Positions 1 through 8,717 of a DNA stretch of 64,000 nt are shown in pieces. Positions within the stretch are counted from its first letter, which is position 1. Each line of letters starts with the position of its first letter. This stretch comes from an uncultured Pontibacter sp. (GTDB lineage: Bacteria > Bacteroidota > Bacteroidia > Cytophagales > Hymenobacteraceae). The stretch lies in contig NZ_CANLZM010000010.1 of NCBI RefSeq assembly GCF_947495565.1, positions 62,001-126,000 on the forward strand, given 5' to 3'. The translations under genes were made by a program, and so were the position numbers. Below the pieces are notes generated by a model. It made no database searches and was not told where the DNA came from. It was given only the letters and a program-made list of their open reading frames with translations.

Positions 1-241
1 TTAGTTAGGACTTTGCTTCTTCTTTTGTGATGCAGGTATAGCTTGTTAGTTGTGCTGAAAATAAAGTTTGGCGGCAAATGATTTTTTAAGCGAGTTCTAT
101 AACATGGAAACGCTTGTTATAATAACCGTATTGGCATTATATGGTATAGGTACAATATATCAGTAACAGGTGGCATTGGTATGGATTTATCCTGTACTAC
201 CCTTCGTGTTTTAGGCACTTACTATTCTCAAACTCCAACGT
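1..241. other. Intergenic leader, no gene seen
   Basis: No open frame of meaningful length continues in from the left edge; the minus-strand frame ending at base 1 is closed by another stop a few codons upstream. The stretch is AT-rich and precedes the lactate genes, so it probably holds their promoter, but I cannot point to a convincing -33/-7 pair. Confidence 0.5.
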
Positions 242-1225
242 ATGAATGTTGTATTCTTCAGTTCTAAACCATACGATGCCCATTTCTTTAAAGAAGCTAA
301 TAAGCAGCATAGGCATCACCTCAAGTTTTTGGAAGTGCCGCTAAACGAAAGTACAACTGTACTTGTAAAAGGGCATGTTGCAGTTTGCGTTTTCGTAAAT
401 GATACTGTTAATGCGAAGGTGTTACAAATTATGGCTGATGCAGGTGTGAAAATGGTAGCTTTACGCTGTGCCGGCTATAATAATGTAGATCTTGATGCTG
501 CAGTACAAACAGGTATCAAAGTGGCGCGTGTGCCTGCTTACTCTCTATATGCAGTGGCTGAACACACATTGGCACTCATACTTACATTAAACCGAAAGAC
601 CCATCGAGCTTATAACCGTGTCAGGGAAGGGAATTTTGCGCTCAATGGTCTTATGGGTTTCGATCTGCATGGCAGAACTGTTGGATTGATAGGTTTAGGT
701 AAGATAGGCCTGGTTACAGCCCAAATTCTCAAAGGTTTCGGTTGTAAAGTACTGGGATACGACATCAAAAAGAGCGCGGAAGCAGAGGAGATAGGTATTG
801 ATTTTACAGATCTTGATAACCTGTATGCGCAATCAGACATTATTTCGCTGCACTGCCCTCTGACTCACCATTTGATAAATGAAGTATCCATCTCTAAAAT
901 GAAGAATGGAGTAATGCTGATCAATACCAGCCGTGGTGCCATCATAGATACTGTGGCCGTTATAAAAGGGCTGAAAACCGAAAAGATAAGTTATCTGGGA
1001 CTGGATGTTTACGAGGAGGAAGGAGACATGTTTTTTGAAGACTTATCGAACAAAGTGATACAGGATGATATTTTTATGCGCCTGCTGTCTTTCAACAATG
1101 TATTAATAACCGGCCATCAGGCTTTTTTTACTACAAATGCCCTCGAAAGTATAGTCCAGATAACTTTGCAGAATATAACAGACTTAGAACAAGGAAAAGA
1201 CCTGGTAAATAAGTTGCTGCCTTAG
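242..1225 (+). CDS. ldhA: D-lactate dehydrogenase (2-hydroxyacid dehydrogenase family)
   Basis: Cytoplasmic NAD-dependent enzyme that interconverts pyruvate and D-lactate. The 327-residue length is normal for the LdhA branch. A Rossmann GLGKIG motif sits at residues 151-156, and the usual catalytic trio of D-2-hydroxyacid dehydrogenases is visible as Arg231 (in NTSRGA), a Glu in the EEEGD run near 258-260 and His292 (in TGHQAFF). The start follows a stop-rich leader. A lactate permease begins 51 bases downstream on the same strand, so the two probably form a small lactate operon. The family also contains 2-ketoacid reductases with other substrates, but the LdhA-like ends and the permease neighbour favour lactate. 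Confidence 0.9.
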   Translation: MNVVFFSSKPYDAHFFKEANKQHRHHLKFLEVPLNESTTVLVKGHVAVCVFVNDTVNAKVLQIMADAGVKMVALRCAGYNNVDLDAAVQTGIKVARVPAYSLYAVAEHTLALILTLNRKTHRAYNRVREGNFALNGLMGFDLHGRTVGLIGLGKIGLVTAQILKGFGCKVLGYDIKKSAEAEEIGIDFTDLDNLYAQSDIISLHCPLTHHLINEVSISKMKNGVMLINTSRGAIIDTVAVIKGLKTEKISYLGLDVYEEEGDMFFEDLSNKVIQDDIFMRLLSFNNVLITGHQAFFTTNALESIVQITLQNITDLEQGKDLVNKLLP

Positions 1226-1276
1226 CGGGTTTTAGCTGCCTGAAGCATAGTTGTTATAATCCGATAAGCTGGCCAT

Positions 1277-2728
1277 ATGATTTACCTGCTCTCGCTGCTG
1301 CCTATACTTTTACTTATAGTTGTTTCCTTAACCCGGGGGGTAAAGCCTGCTGTACTGGCAAGTTGGGCTGTTACTTCTGTTCTGTTTTTTTACTGGGGGG
1401 CCGGTGCAGCGCATTACATGGGTGCAATGGGTGTGGCATTCTTAACTACTGTCAATATTTTGCTCATCGTGCTCGGTGCTGTTTTCCTTTACAGCATAAT
1501 GTTCCATACGGGTATGGTTGAGCAGCTGATAAGCTCCTTAGATAAATTACACCCCTCTAAAGAGCTTCGCTTTTTCGTGCTAGCCCTGGGCCTTACAGCT
1601 TTCTTTGAGGGAGTGGCAGGTTTCGGCACACCCGGGGCCATAGTGCCGCTTATACTTATTGCGCTGGGTTTTAATGCTGTTTTATCGGTGTCGGTGGTGC
1701 TGCTGCTGAATGGGTTGTTTGCCTTGTTCGGTGCAGTGGGTACGCCTATACTTATCGGGCTGCAGTTGCCTCTGGGGCTTTCAGCCACCGAGGTACAAGC
1801 TATTGGAATTACGGCTGCTTTACTTTTAAGTATAACTGGACTACTGGTGCTTTGGTTTGTGTTCAGAATGGTAGACAGGCAGCACGCGCCGATAACATAC
1901 AAAAAGCAGGTTGTGGTACTGTATGCTTTTATTATGGTCCCGTTTTGCGCCATAGCCTGGCTGGCTCCTGAACTTGCCACTGTCTTCTCTGCGCTTGCCA
2001 TGCTGGGGCTTTCTGTCTTATACCTGCGGCAAAAAGATAGTCCTACTATTAACTTTTGGCCATGGCTGCCTTATGCGGTACTGGCCGTTTTGCTCCTGTT
2101 GCCTAAGCTCTTCTGGCCCCTGAAAGAATGGATTGACCTGGAACTAAGCTTTGAAAATATGTTCGGTTCAGGCATCGGTGGAGGTATTAAGCCGTTACAA
2201 TCACCGTTCATCCCTTTTGTAGTTGTAGGGCTTGGCGTAGCCTACTTTAAAAAAACCACCTCTCTCTACCTAAGTGAGCCGCTTGGTAAAATGTTGAATG
2301 TATTCGTTGTGCTTTTCCCTTCTGTAGCCATTGCGCAGCTCATGATCTTCTCTGGTGTTGAACAGCCATCTATGGTGCGTAATATTGCAGCATTGCTGGG
2401 TTCGCTTGGTCAGGCTTACCCTCTATTTTCGCCTTTGATAGGGGTGTTGGGTGCATTTATTACGGGTAGTACTACTATATCAAATCTGGTCTTTGGCGCA
2501 ACGCAGCATGAAGCCGCCCAATCCCTAAACCTGGATTCCAACACAATACTGGCACTGCAGCTGGTGGGTGCTTCGTTGGGTAATGCTGTTTGCATGTTCA
2601 ATATTATTGCCGCTGCCTCAGTGGCTGATATTAAAAACTATAAAGCGATACTTTCAAATAACCTTGTGCCTGCCACGGTAGCAGCGCTGCTGGCAGGTAT
2701 GCTGGGTATGGCCTTACTGGCTTTGTAA
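1277..2728 (+). CDS. lctP: L-lactate permease (LctP family)
   Basis: Inner-membrane transporter of the lactate permease family, taking up lactate or glycolate with protons. The 483 residues form about a dozen hydrophobic segments, with the family's Gly-rich stretches such as FFEGVAGFGTPGAIV near residue 110 and GAFITGSTTISNL near 395. It is somewhat shorter than the roughly 550-residue Escherichia coli LldP but intact at both ends. It lies 51 bases behind ldhA, supporting a joint role in lactate exchange. The gene holds at least four copies of the repeated heptamer discussed in the findings, mostly written as the codons ATA-CTT. Confidence 0.9.
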   Translation: MIYLLSLLPILLLIVVSLTRGVKPAVLASWAVTSVLFFYWGAGAAHYMGAMGVAFLTTVNILLIVLGAVFLYSIMFHTGMVEQLISSLDKLHPSKELRFFVLALGLTAFFEGVAGFGTPGAIVPLILIALGFNAVLSVSVVLLLNGLFALFGAVGTPILIGLQLPLGLSATEVQAIGITAALLLSITGLLVLWFVFRMVDRQHAPITYKKQVVVLYAFIMVPFCAIAWLAPELATVFSALAMLGLSVLYLRQKDSPTINFWPWLPYAVLAVLLLLPKLFWPLKEWIDLELSFENMFGSGIGGGIKPLQSPFIPFVVVGLGVAYFKKTTSLYLSEPLGKMLNVFVVLFPSVAIAQLMIFSGVEQPSMVRNIAALLGSLGQAYPLFSPLIGVLGAFITGSTTISNLVFGATQHEAAQSLNLDSNTILALQLVGASLGNAVCMFNIIAAASVADIKNYKAILSNNLVPATVAALLAGMLGMALLAL

Positions 2729-3017
2729 ACAGTAAATTGTAAACTGTTACTATATGGTTCATTTTACCGCAATTCATGAGTATTGTCAAATAGCATAAGC
2801 CAAGCAATTGCCTTATGTCCTGTAAAAAGTAGCGAAGCTCATAACATGTACTCATTCAGAATCGATTTTAACCAGACTCATTTTTTCCCTTAACAGACAA
2901 GCTTATCTATGGGCATTATTTATAATATCTTTTAGGCTGTACATCGTACTAAATTGATAGGCAGTAAACTCTACAGCAGTTACTGATTAAGGTAGCTAAC
3001 CTATTAACACTGAGCAC

Positions 3018-4085
3018 ATGCAAAAAATAACGGATAAGAACTGACATAGCCTGCGCGCTGATGAAGTAAAGGAGATTTTGAGTGTGTACGTAGAAGAAGG
3101 TTTAAGCAGTGCAGAAGCTGCAGAAAGACTAAAAAAGTATGGGCGTAATGTGCTAACTCCCAGATAACAACAATATGCCTTTGTCCGGTTTCTGCTGCAG
3201 TTTCATCAGCCACTTATCTATCTTCTGTTAGCGGCAACAGTTATCACCATTTTCTAGGGGAGTATCTTGATGCCCTTGTAATATTTGCCGTTGTTTTCAT
3301 TATGCTTTGATAGGTTTCCTACAGTGGTCTAAAGCATTAAGGGCTATCGATGCACTGTTAAAAAGTATGGCCCTGCACGCGTTGGTTGTCAGAGATGGGA
3401 AAAAACGAACATTGATGCCAGTGAACTGGTGCCCGGCGATATCGTATTAGTGCAATCAGGTGATAAGGTTCCGGTTGACCTGCGCCTGGTACAGCTAAGA
3501 TATATAAGAGTAGACGAGTCGGCATCAACCGAAGAGTCTGTAGCGGAGGTGAAGAACACTAAACCTGTACCGGAAGACGTAATGATAGGAGACCAGTTCT
3601 GCCTCGGGTTTAGCTCCACGCTAGGTACATACGGCCAGAGCAGAGGGACTGTAATAGGAACCGGCGATAATACGGAGGTTGGTAAAATACAAAAGTCCAT
3701 AGCTGTCGCCTAAGTACTGTAGACACCGCTTACTAAAAAGATCAAAAAGTTCAGCCATTTGCTGCTCTGGGTGATTCTGGTATTAGCAGCTATCGTGTTT
3801 GCCAGAGTGGCGCCTGACCAGAAACTGTGGCTGGTAAGAATGTTGCAGGCAAAGGGTAAGATTGTAGCCATGACCGGTGCCGGCGTAAACAATGGTCTTG
3901 CACTGAAGCAGGCAAACATCTGAATAGCAATGGGAATTACAGGCACCGATGTAGCTAAGGAAGCGGCCGATATGTTACTCACAAACGACAATTTCTCATC
4001 CATTGAAGGAGCAGTGGAAGAGGGTAGAGGGGTGTTTGATAATTTGACTAAACTTCGAAGATCTCTCCTACAAAACAAGCATTAG
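3018..4085 (+). pseudogene. Decayed P-type cation ATPase (Ca2+/cation-transporting type)
   Basis: Remains of a cation-pumping P-type ATPase. From an ATG at 3018 one can read the N-terminal cation-ATPase domain (EEGLSSAEAAERLKKYG), interrupted by in-frame stops, then the first membrane segments, then after a frame change the actuator domain (ELVPGDIVLVQSGDKVP and DESASTEES, where intact pumps have DESALTGES). Around 3805 the frame jumps from membrane segment 3 directly to [11 protein letters not shown] and VAMTGAGVN, so the DKTGT phosphorylation site and the nucleotide-binding domain are missing. Intact pumps have TGDGVND there; both Asp are lost. A further TGA stop interrupts QANI-IAMG. The C-terminal membrane half is absent. 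Clearly non-functional. Confidence 0.93.
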
Positions 4086-4303
4086 AGGCAACCAATCTAC
4101 CCAGTAATAGAGTCTCAGTAATATCAGCGAAAAGGTTTAGTTGTGTAACTTGCCTCTTTTTTTTACGCATAACAAACTACGTTAGTATTTGCCCTTCTAC
4201 ATAAAGAGTCCGTTACAAAACAAGACTGCATACTCATGTTCGATGAAAGACAAATGAACCCATTTGTACCTGGTTTTACTTAATAATTATTCTAATTACC
4301 ACT

Positions 4304-5683
4304 ATGACTGATGATTTAACAGACGTTCGTATGCAGTTTTTAGGTGGTGCAGGAACTGTAACCGGCTCAAAGATTTTAATTAAGACTAATAAGCATCAGG
4401 TATTAATAGATTGTGGTTTGTTTCAAGGGCTGAAGCAATTACGACAACAGAACTGGGAGACACTGCCTTTAGAGGTTAATCAAATAGATGCCATAATTCT
4501 GACCCACGGCCATCTGGATCATTGCGGGTATCTTCCAGTGCTTGTCCGGAATGGTTTCAAAGGTCCAATCTATGCCACTCCCCCCACCCGGGATATAACC
4601 GAAGTTATACTGCGGGACAGTGCCCAGATACAAGAAGAGGAAGCCATGTTAGCAAATGAAGGAGGTTATTCAAAACATGATCCTGCCAAACCACTTTATG
4701 ACAAGAATGACGTTGATCTTACAATGGCTCTTTTTAAAACCCAGAAAGACAGGATCTGGGTTAGATTAAATAATGATTTTGAATTCTGCTTTCGTAAAAG
4801 CGGGCATATTCTTGGATCAGCTATTATCGAGCTGAAATGCAAGCATATCAAATTGGTCTTTTCCGGGGATATTGGCAGAAGGCGACCTTTGCTCATGGAG
4901 CCTCCAGCAATTGTAAAAGATGCTGATTATGTTGTATTAGAGTCTACATACGGCGACAGGCTGCATAGTAAAGCTTCACCTTATCAAGAAGTGGCAGAGG
5001 TTGTAAATCATACGTACCAGAAAGGTGGAGTACTGGTCATCCCGAGCTTTGCTGTAGAGCGAACGCAAGAGCTTTTGATTATACTTAACACACTTCGTAG
5101 CGATAGAACAATTCCGTCTGTCCCTGTGTATCTAGATACCCCTATGGGTATAAACGTAAGCGACCTTTACCTGCATCACCGTGATTGGCACAGTTTAACC
5201 CCAGGCGATTCATCTTTAATGATGCGGAATATTCATATCGTTCGGAAAATGGAATATTCACAGCGTATACTTGATAAACATGGGCCTAAGATCATTATTG
5301 CCGGCAGTGGTATGGTTACGGGTGGCCGTGTGCTGTACCACTTAGAAAACCTATTGGGTGCAAAAGAGAATACTGTATTACTGGTTGGTTTTCAAGCACC
5401 CGGTACAAGAGGCAGCCTGTTGTGCAGTGGTGCTGATGAAATTAAAATTCGTGGCAAATATTATCAGGTAAAAGCAGAAGTTCGGCAAATAGGGTCACTG
5501 TCTGCGCATGGCGATCAGGCAGATCTACTTTGGTGGTTGAGTAATTTTGATAGATCACCGAAACAAGTTTTTCTAAATCACGGGGAACCACAGGCCATGG
5601 AAGCACTTAGACTTAAAATAACTGATACCTTTAAATGGCCAGTAACTGTAGCAGAACAAGGAAGAACCTATAAACTGGAGTAA
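4304..5683 (+). CDS. MBL-fold metallo-hydrolase with beta-CASP domain (RNA-processing type)
   Basis: A metallo-beta-lactamase-fold hydrolase of the CPSF73/Ysh1-like group, expected to be a zinc-dependent RNA endo- or exonuclease in the cytoplasm. The zinc motif HxHxDH is at residues 68-73 (HGHLDH), further metal ligands lie in SGHILGSA and VFSGDIG, and the beta-CASP and RMMBL parts follow (ESTYGDR, GSGMVTGGR, SAHGDQADL, NHGEPQAM). The 459-residue length is typical. It stands alone between the pseudogene and an empty stretch, so context gives no pathway. Bacterial members are commonly annotated as MBL-fold RNA hydrolases with unproven substrates. Confidence 0.88.
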   Translation: MTDDLTDVRMQFLGGAGTVTGSKILIKTNKHQVLIDCGLFQGLKQLRQQNWETLPLEVNQIDAIILTHGHLDHCGYLPVLVRNGFKGPIYATPPTRDITEVILRDSAQIQEEEAMLANEGGYSKHDPAKPLYDKNDVDLTMALFKTQKDRIWVRLNNDFEFCFRKSGHILGSAIIELKCKHIKLVFSGDIGRRRPLLMEPPAIVKDADYVVLESTYGDRLHSKASPYQEVAEVVNHTYQKGGVLVIPSFAVERTQELLIILNTLRSDRTIPSVPVYLDTPMGINVSDLYLHHRDWHSLTPGDSSLMMRNIHIVRKMEYSQRILDKHGPKIIIAGSGMVTGGRVLYHLENLLGAKENTVLLVGFQAPGTRGSLLCSGADEIKIRGKYYQVKAEVRQIGSLSAHGDQADLLWWLSNFDRSPKQVFLNHGEPQAMEALRLKITDTFKWPVTVAEQGRTYKLE

Positions 5684-6102
5684 TCAGTTATACGACATTG
5701 TACTTATTAAATCTTATGACTGCTCTTACCTTTATTTTTTAGATGATCAAAGGAGATTGATGTTTCTGTTACTTTTAAATTTTACTTGAAAAAATATTAT
5801 TATATCATCTTCAATAGTCTCGACCCGCACCATTACTATACTAGAATAGTCTTCAGAAAAAACAGGAAAAGAAAATCGATTGCAGACCCAACATGCTGAG
5901 CTCAAAAAAGAGGCTGAATACCCTTGTAAAACGTTAAGCTTTTGGGAAAGCGAGAAATATCTCTTTGTCAGGTTCAGTTCGGAGCTTAAGATAGAGCTAC
6001 TGGAAATCGAGTAGAATCTGGAAAAGTGCAAGTCAGCGTTATCGTACCGCAAGGGTAAATGGATTTTTGCCTTTTCCAGCCAAGTACAAGGGTTTTGAGC
6101 CT
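5684..6102. other. Intergenic region, no recognisable gene
   Basis: AT-rich stretch. A 101-codon minus-strand frame (5747-6052) and a Lys/Glu-rich plus-strand frame around 5850-6000 are open, but neither shows a start signal, domain or plausible composition. It may be the remains of a lost gene; I cannot identify it. Confidence 0.4.
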
Positions 6103-6144
6103 AAAAATGAAAGGGAAAAGCGATCACAATAATCACTTTTCCCT
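6103..6144 (-). terminator. Terminator of tRNA-Glu transcript
   Basis: Read on the minus strand, directly after the CCA end of the tRNA, the arms AGGGAAAAGTGAT and ATCGCTTTTCCCT pair over 13 positions (one G-T) and are followed by a T-rich tail. This is a good intrinsic terminator shape. Confidence 0.75.
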
Positions 6145-6146
6145 CC

Positions 6147-6221
6147 TGGTAGCCCGTAGGGGAATCGAACCCCTGTTACCAGAATGAAAATCTGGCGTCC
6201 TAACCCCTAGACGAACGGGCC
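6147..6221 (-). tRNA. tRNA-Glu (anticodon UUC)
   Basis: The minus strand folds into a complete cloverleaf of 75 bases including the encoded CCA end. The anticodon loop ATTTTCATT gives anticodon TTC (Glu). The T-arm GGGGTTCGATTCCCC is canonical and the acceptor stem GGCCCGT/ACGGGCT pairs with a G-T at the first position. A matching promoter and terminator flank it, so it is a single-gene transcript. Confidence 0.97.
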
Positions 6222-6240
6222 GTTCTGTCTGATTGTGGTG

Positions 6241-6270
6241 CAAATATAGCGGGTGTTTTTTTAACTGCAA
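6241..6270 (-). promoter_or_regulatory. Promoter of tRNA-Glu (TTG-N19-TATATTTG)
   Basis: On the minus strand TTG (6268-6270) is followed after exactly 19 bases by TATATTTG (6241-6248), matching the Bacteroidota housekeeping promoter form TTG-N19-TAnnTTTG. It lies about 20 bases before the tRNA 5' end. Confidence 0.75.
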
Positions 6271-6331
6271 TAGCCTTGGCAATAAAAAAGTGCACAAAGT
6301 GTGAAAGCTGCTGATTTACAAACAAATAATT

Positions 6332-7222
6332 TTATCTCTCAAAAGAAATAACACTGTAAAGCTCCGGCTCCAGGAAAGGGCCGCCTGGGTGCTCTGCTGT
6401 ATAATCGAAGTTAATCCAAAGATCATCGCCTGTTTCGTGGAAGTGGATTTTACCTCCGGCTACCTCATCAGGGAACAGCGTTCTTACTGCATAACTGATT
6501 TTTTCGAGGTCATCCACGTGTCCAAGCTTCACTTCTGTATACATGTGGCTTGGAGAAATAACTACTCTAGCCTCACCGCCAATTGCCATAATAGACGATG
6601 CCATCAATATAGAATAGTCGTCGCAGTCGCCGGCTAGGAGCTGCATACTTTCAGTGGGTGGGGAATAGTAATCCATTCCAAGCGGATCATTGACATACCT
6701 CCAACTCTGGCGGATGTGCTTGAACAATGAAAAATACCGTGTCACTTTACCAAACTTACGGTAATACTCATCATGAAAATAGCGAGTCGAGTTTTCTACT
6801 GCGAAGGCTCGTACTTTAGGGTGCGTAGGCTGCATAGCACTTTTAACCCGCTGGTTCTGGAAATAAGTGCCTCGCACCGGTTTAAAATAGGATACTTTGT
6901 GCGGGTTGCTTGTCATGTTTACAAGCATAGCATTGTAGTCATCATACATGCCTTCAAACGTCTGCGCCTTAAAAGTGCTGTTGAAAGCAAACATGCCAAG
7001 TATACCTATAAACATCAGTACAATTAGTTTACGGCTATACTTTGTAACAATAACTGAGGTAGCGGCAGCGGCCATTAGGCACAGCAAAAAGTGCAGTTCA
7101 TAGTTCATGCTGCCGAGAGGTTCTATGTAGAAGCTCAGCAATACGGCCATCGGGAAGACAATAATGATCTGGATGAACCGCACTATAAAGTTCATAATGT
7201 TTTGGCGTAGGTAGTGCGTCAT
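6332..7222 (-). CDS. Membrane-anchored transglutaminase-like protein
   Basis: A 296-residue protein whose first roughly 80 residues form two to three membrane segments, followed by a transglutaminase-like (papain fold) domain. The Cys-containing core AGDCDDYSILMASSIMAIG near residue 200 carries the nucleophile Cys, and a His in PSHMYTEV and an Asp-containing strand (WINFDYT) would complete the triad. The domain presumably faces the periplasm. Bacterial members act as peptidases or amide-bond enzymes; the substrate is unknown. It is not in an obvious operon, since the next minus-strand gene ends almost 300 bases upstream. Confidence 0.7.
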   Translation of the reverse strand: MTHYLRQNIMNFIVRFIQIIIVFPMAVLLSFYIEPLGSMNYELHFLLCLMAAAATSVIVTKYSRKLIVLMFIGILGMFAFNSTFKAQTFEGMYDDYNAMLVNMTSNPHKVSYFKPVRGTYFQNQRVKSAMQPTHPKVRAFAVENSTRYFHDEYYRKFGKVTRYFSLFKHIRQSWRYVNDPLGMDYYSPPTESMQLLAGDCDDYSILMASSIMAIGGEARVVISPSHMYTEVKLGHVDDLEKISYAVRTLFPDEVAGGKIHFHETGDDLWINFDYTAEHPGGPFLEPELYSVISFER

Positions 7223-7517
7223 GTTTATCCTGTTTAGAAGGTTTGGAGCGTCGGAAGAGAGTCGGGTAATATTGGTAAAACTTTATACTCTCTATTGATC
7301 TAACGCAAATTCCAGGCCTTTTTACTCCATCTAAAGCCTAATTTTTTGGTTTTTTTTCTCAGCCGATATTCAGACTGTTTGAATATAGGTTGATATGATA
7401 TTTAACGCGTTGCTTTATAGTTGATTATGCATGTTGAGTCATCAAATTATAAGCTAATTGATGCTCTAAGTATGAATGTTCTCAACTTCAATCAGCGTTG
7501 TAAAACCCGCATCTATA

Positions 7518-8630
7518 CTACTGATACTGAATGTACAGAGGAGTAGGAGTGAGCGCTATGATTTCCTCCGGCGTCATGAGGCGCGGGCTTTTCCGATGGT
7601 CGTTTTTATAGAAAACTTTAAATCCTGTAAACTGTACCGGTTCGTTCTGAATATAACGTCGGTAAGTGTCCTTTTTCAAGGCAGGAGAGCCCCATCCGTC
7701 CATGTGCATAACGACCTGTGCCTCAGGCCTTAGTTCTATCTTGTCAGAGTTTGTGATCATGCCCTGTGTAAAGCGGTGGACAATGAGCAATTTAGGGGGC
7801 AGTTGGTGCTCTCTTACCAAGCCGGCCATGTAGCTGGTGGCGTAGTTTATGTCTTCCGCATCAAAGGTTCCGATGCTTCGACCCGGAACTTTGCCGTTTT
7901 TCATTGAGAATTCCGCATCTATGCCTAAATGGACATGTGGTAGTTTCAGATATTTCTCCAGCTGCGGCAGCTCTTCCTGCAGGGTGCTGTGGCCAACCTG
8001 CACATCCAGAAATACAATGGCATCTCTCTGTTTAGCAAGCTCCAGCACATCATCTATCATCTTATGCGTCATCCGCAGCCTATATTTTCCCCCTGCGCTG
8101 GGGTGGCCTTGGGCAGTAACAACAATGGCATGCAAAGCAGGTTGCACAGGGGTGAGCGAGTCTGCTTTTGTCCAGTTTGCCACTTCCTCATCCAGCTTTG
8201 CCAGCATTTGCTCGGGCGGCAGTTCTCCAAGTATGCCCATGCGTTTGGACAGCAAATTGCCATAATAAGCGACGATCCTTTTACCCGGAAGCACGGCACC
8301 TGGCAAAGGCTTTGGGCCCGGGTAATTCCATTCAACGCTTTCTTCTATAACAGGTGCGGCAGCTGCTGTTTCAGTGGTTGCCACTGCAGTAACAGCGGCT
8401 GACCTGTCTTGTGCAGTGGTGGCTGTTTTATCGGGTGGGGCTGCAGACAGCGCGGCGGCATTGGCATCCTGCTCCTGGTTACACGCTGTGTTCAGGAGTA
8501 AAGCGCAAAATATGGCTACACCGGAAGTATAACGAACTAAAGAGCGGTTATTGTTAGGTGTAATGGGTGTTATTGTTTTGGTTAGGCGTGAGAAAGGGTA
8601 TAAACGCATCATTCGGCACAGATTCATCAA
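7518..8630 (-). CDS. Predicted lipoprotein with TIM-barrel-like domain, function unknown
   Basis: 370 residues. The N terminus has a hydrophobic stretch ending in LLLNTAC, suggestive of a lipoprotein signal although the lipobox is imperfect, followed by an Ala/Thr-rich linker (residues 50-95). The remainder (KRIVAYYGNLLSKRMG, then repeated strand-helix units with FLDVQVG, LGIDAEFSM, LIVHRF, VVMHMDGWG) looks like a TIM barrel of the glycoside-hydrolase-like type, with acidic residues at strand ends. I do not recognise a characterised homologue, so no reaction is assigned. The long N-terminal lead before the hydrophobic segment means the true start may lie further in. Confidence 0.6.
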   Translation of the reverse strand: MMNLCRMMRLYPFSRLTKTITPITPNNNRSLVRYTSGVAIFCALLLNTACNQEQDANAAALSAAPPDKTATTAQDRSAAVTAVATTETAAAAPVIEESVEWNYPGPKPLPGAVLPGKRIVAYYGNLLSKRMGILGELPPEQMLAKLDEEVANWTKADSLTPVQPALHAIVVTAQGHPSAGGKYRLRMTHKMIDDVLELAKQRDAIVFLDVQVGHSTLQEELPQLEKYLKLPHVHLGIDAEFSMKNGKVPGRSIGTFDAEDINYATSYMAGLVREHQLPPKLLIVHRFTQGMITNSDKIELRPEAQVVMHMDGWGSPALKKDTYRRYIQNEPVQFTGFKVFYKNDHRKSPRLMTPEEIIALTPTPLYIQYQ

Positions 8631-8717
8631 CTCGTGTTTTAAAAGTATAAGAGACCATTAATTTATACATTTTCCAGCACTTATACTTATCCTATGCCCT
8701 AAATTAAGGATAAAATA

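Noticed and set aside
5747..6052. 101-codon minus-strand frame in the spacer before tRNA-Glu
   Set aside because: Ser-rich, no domain, no operon partner; could be decayed coding DNA but cannot be supported.
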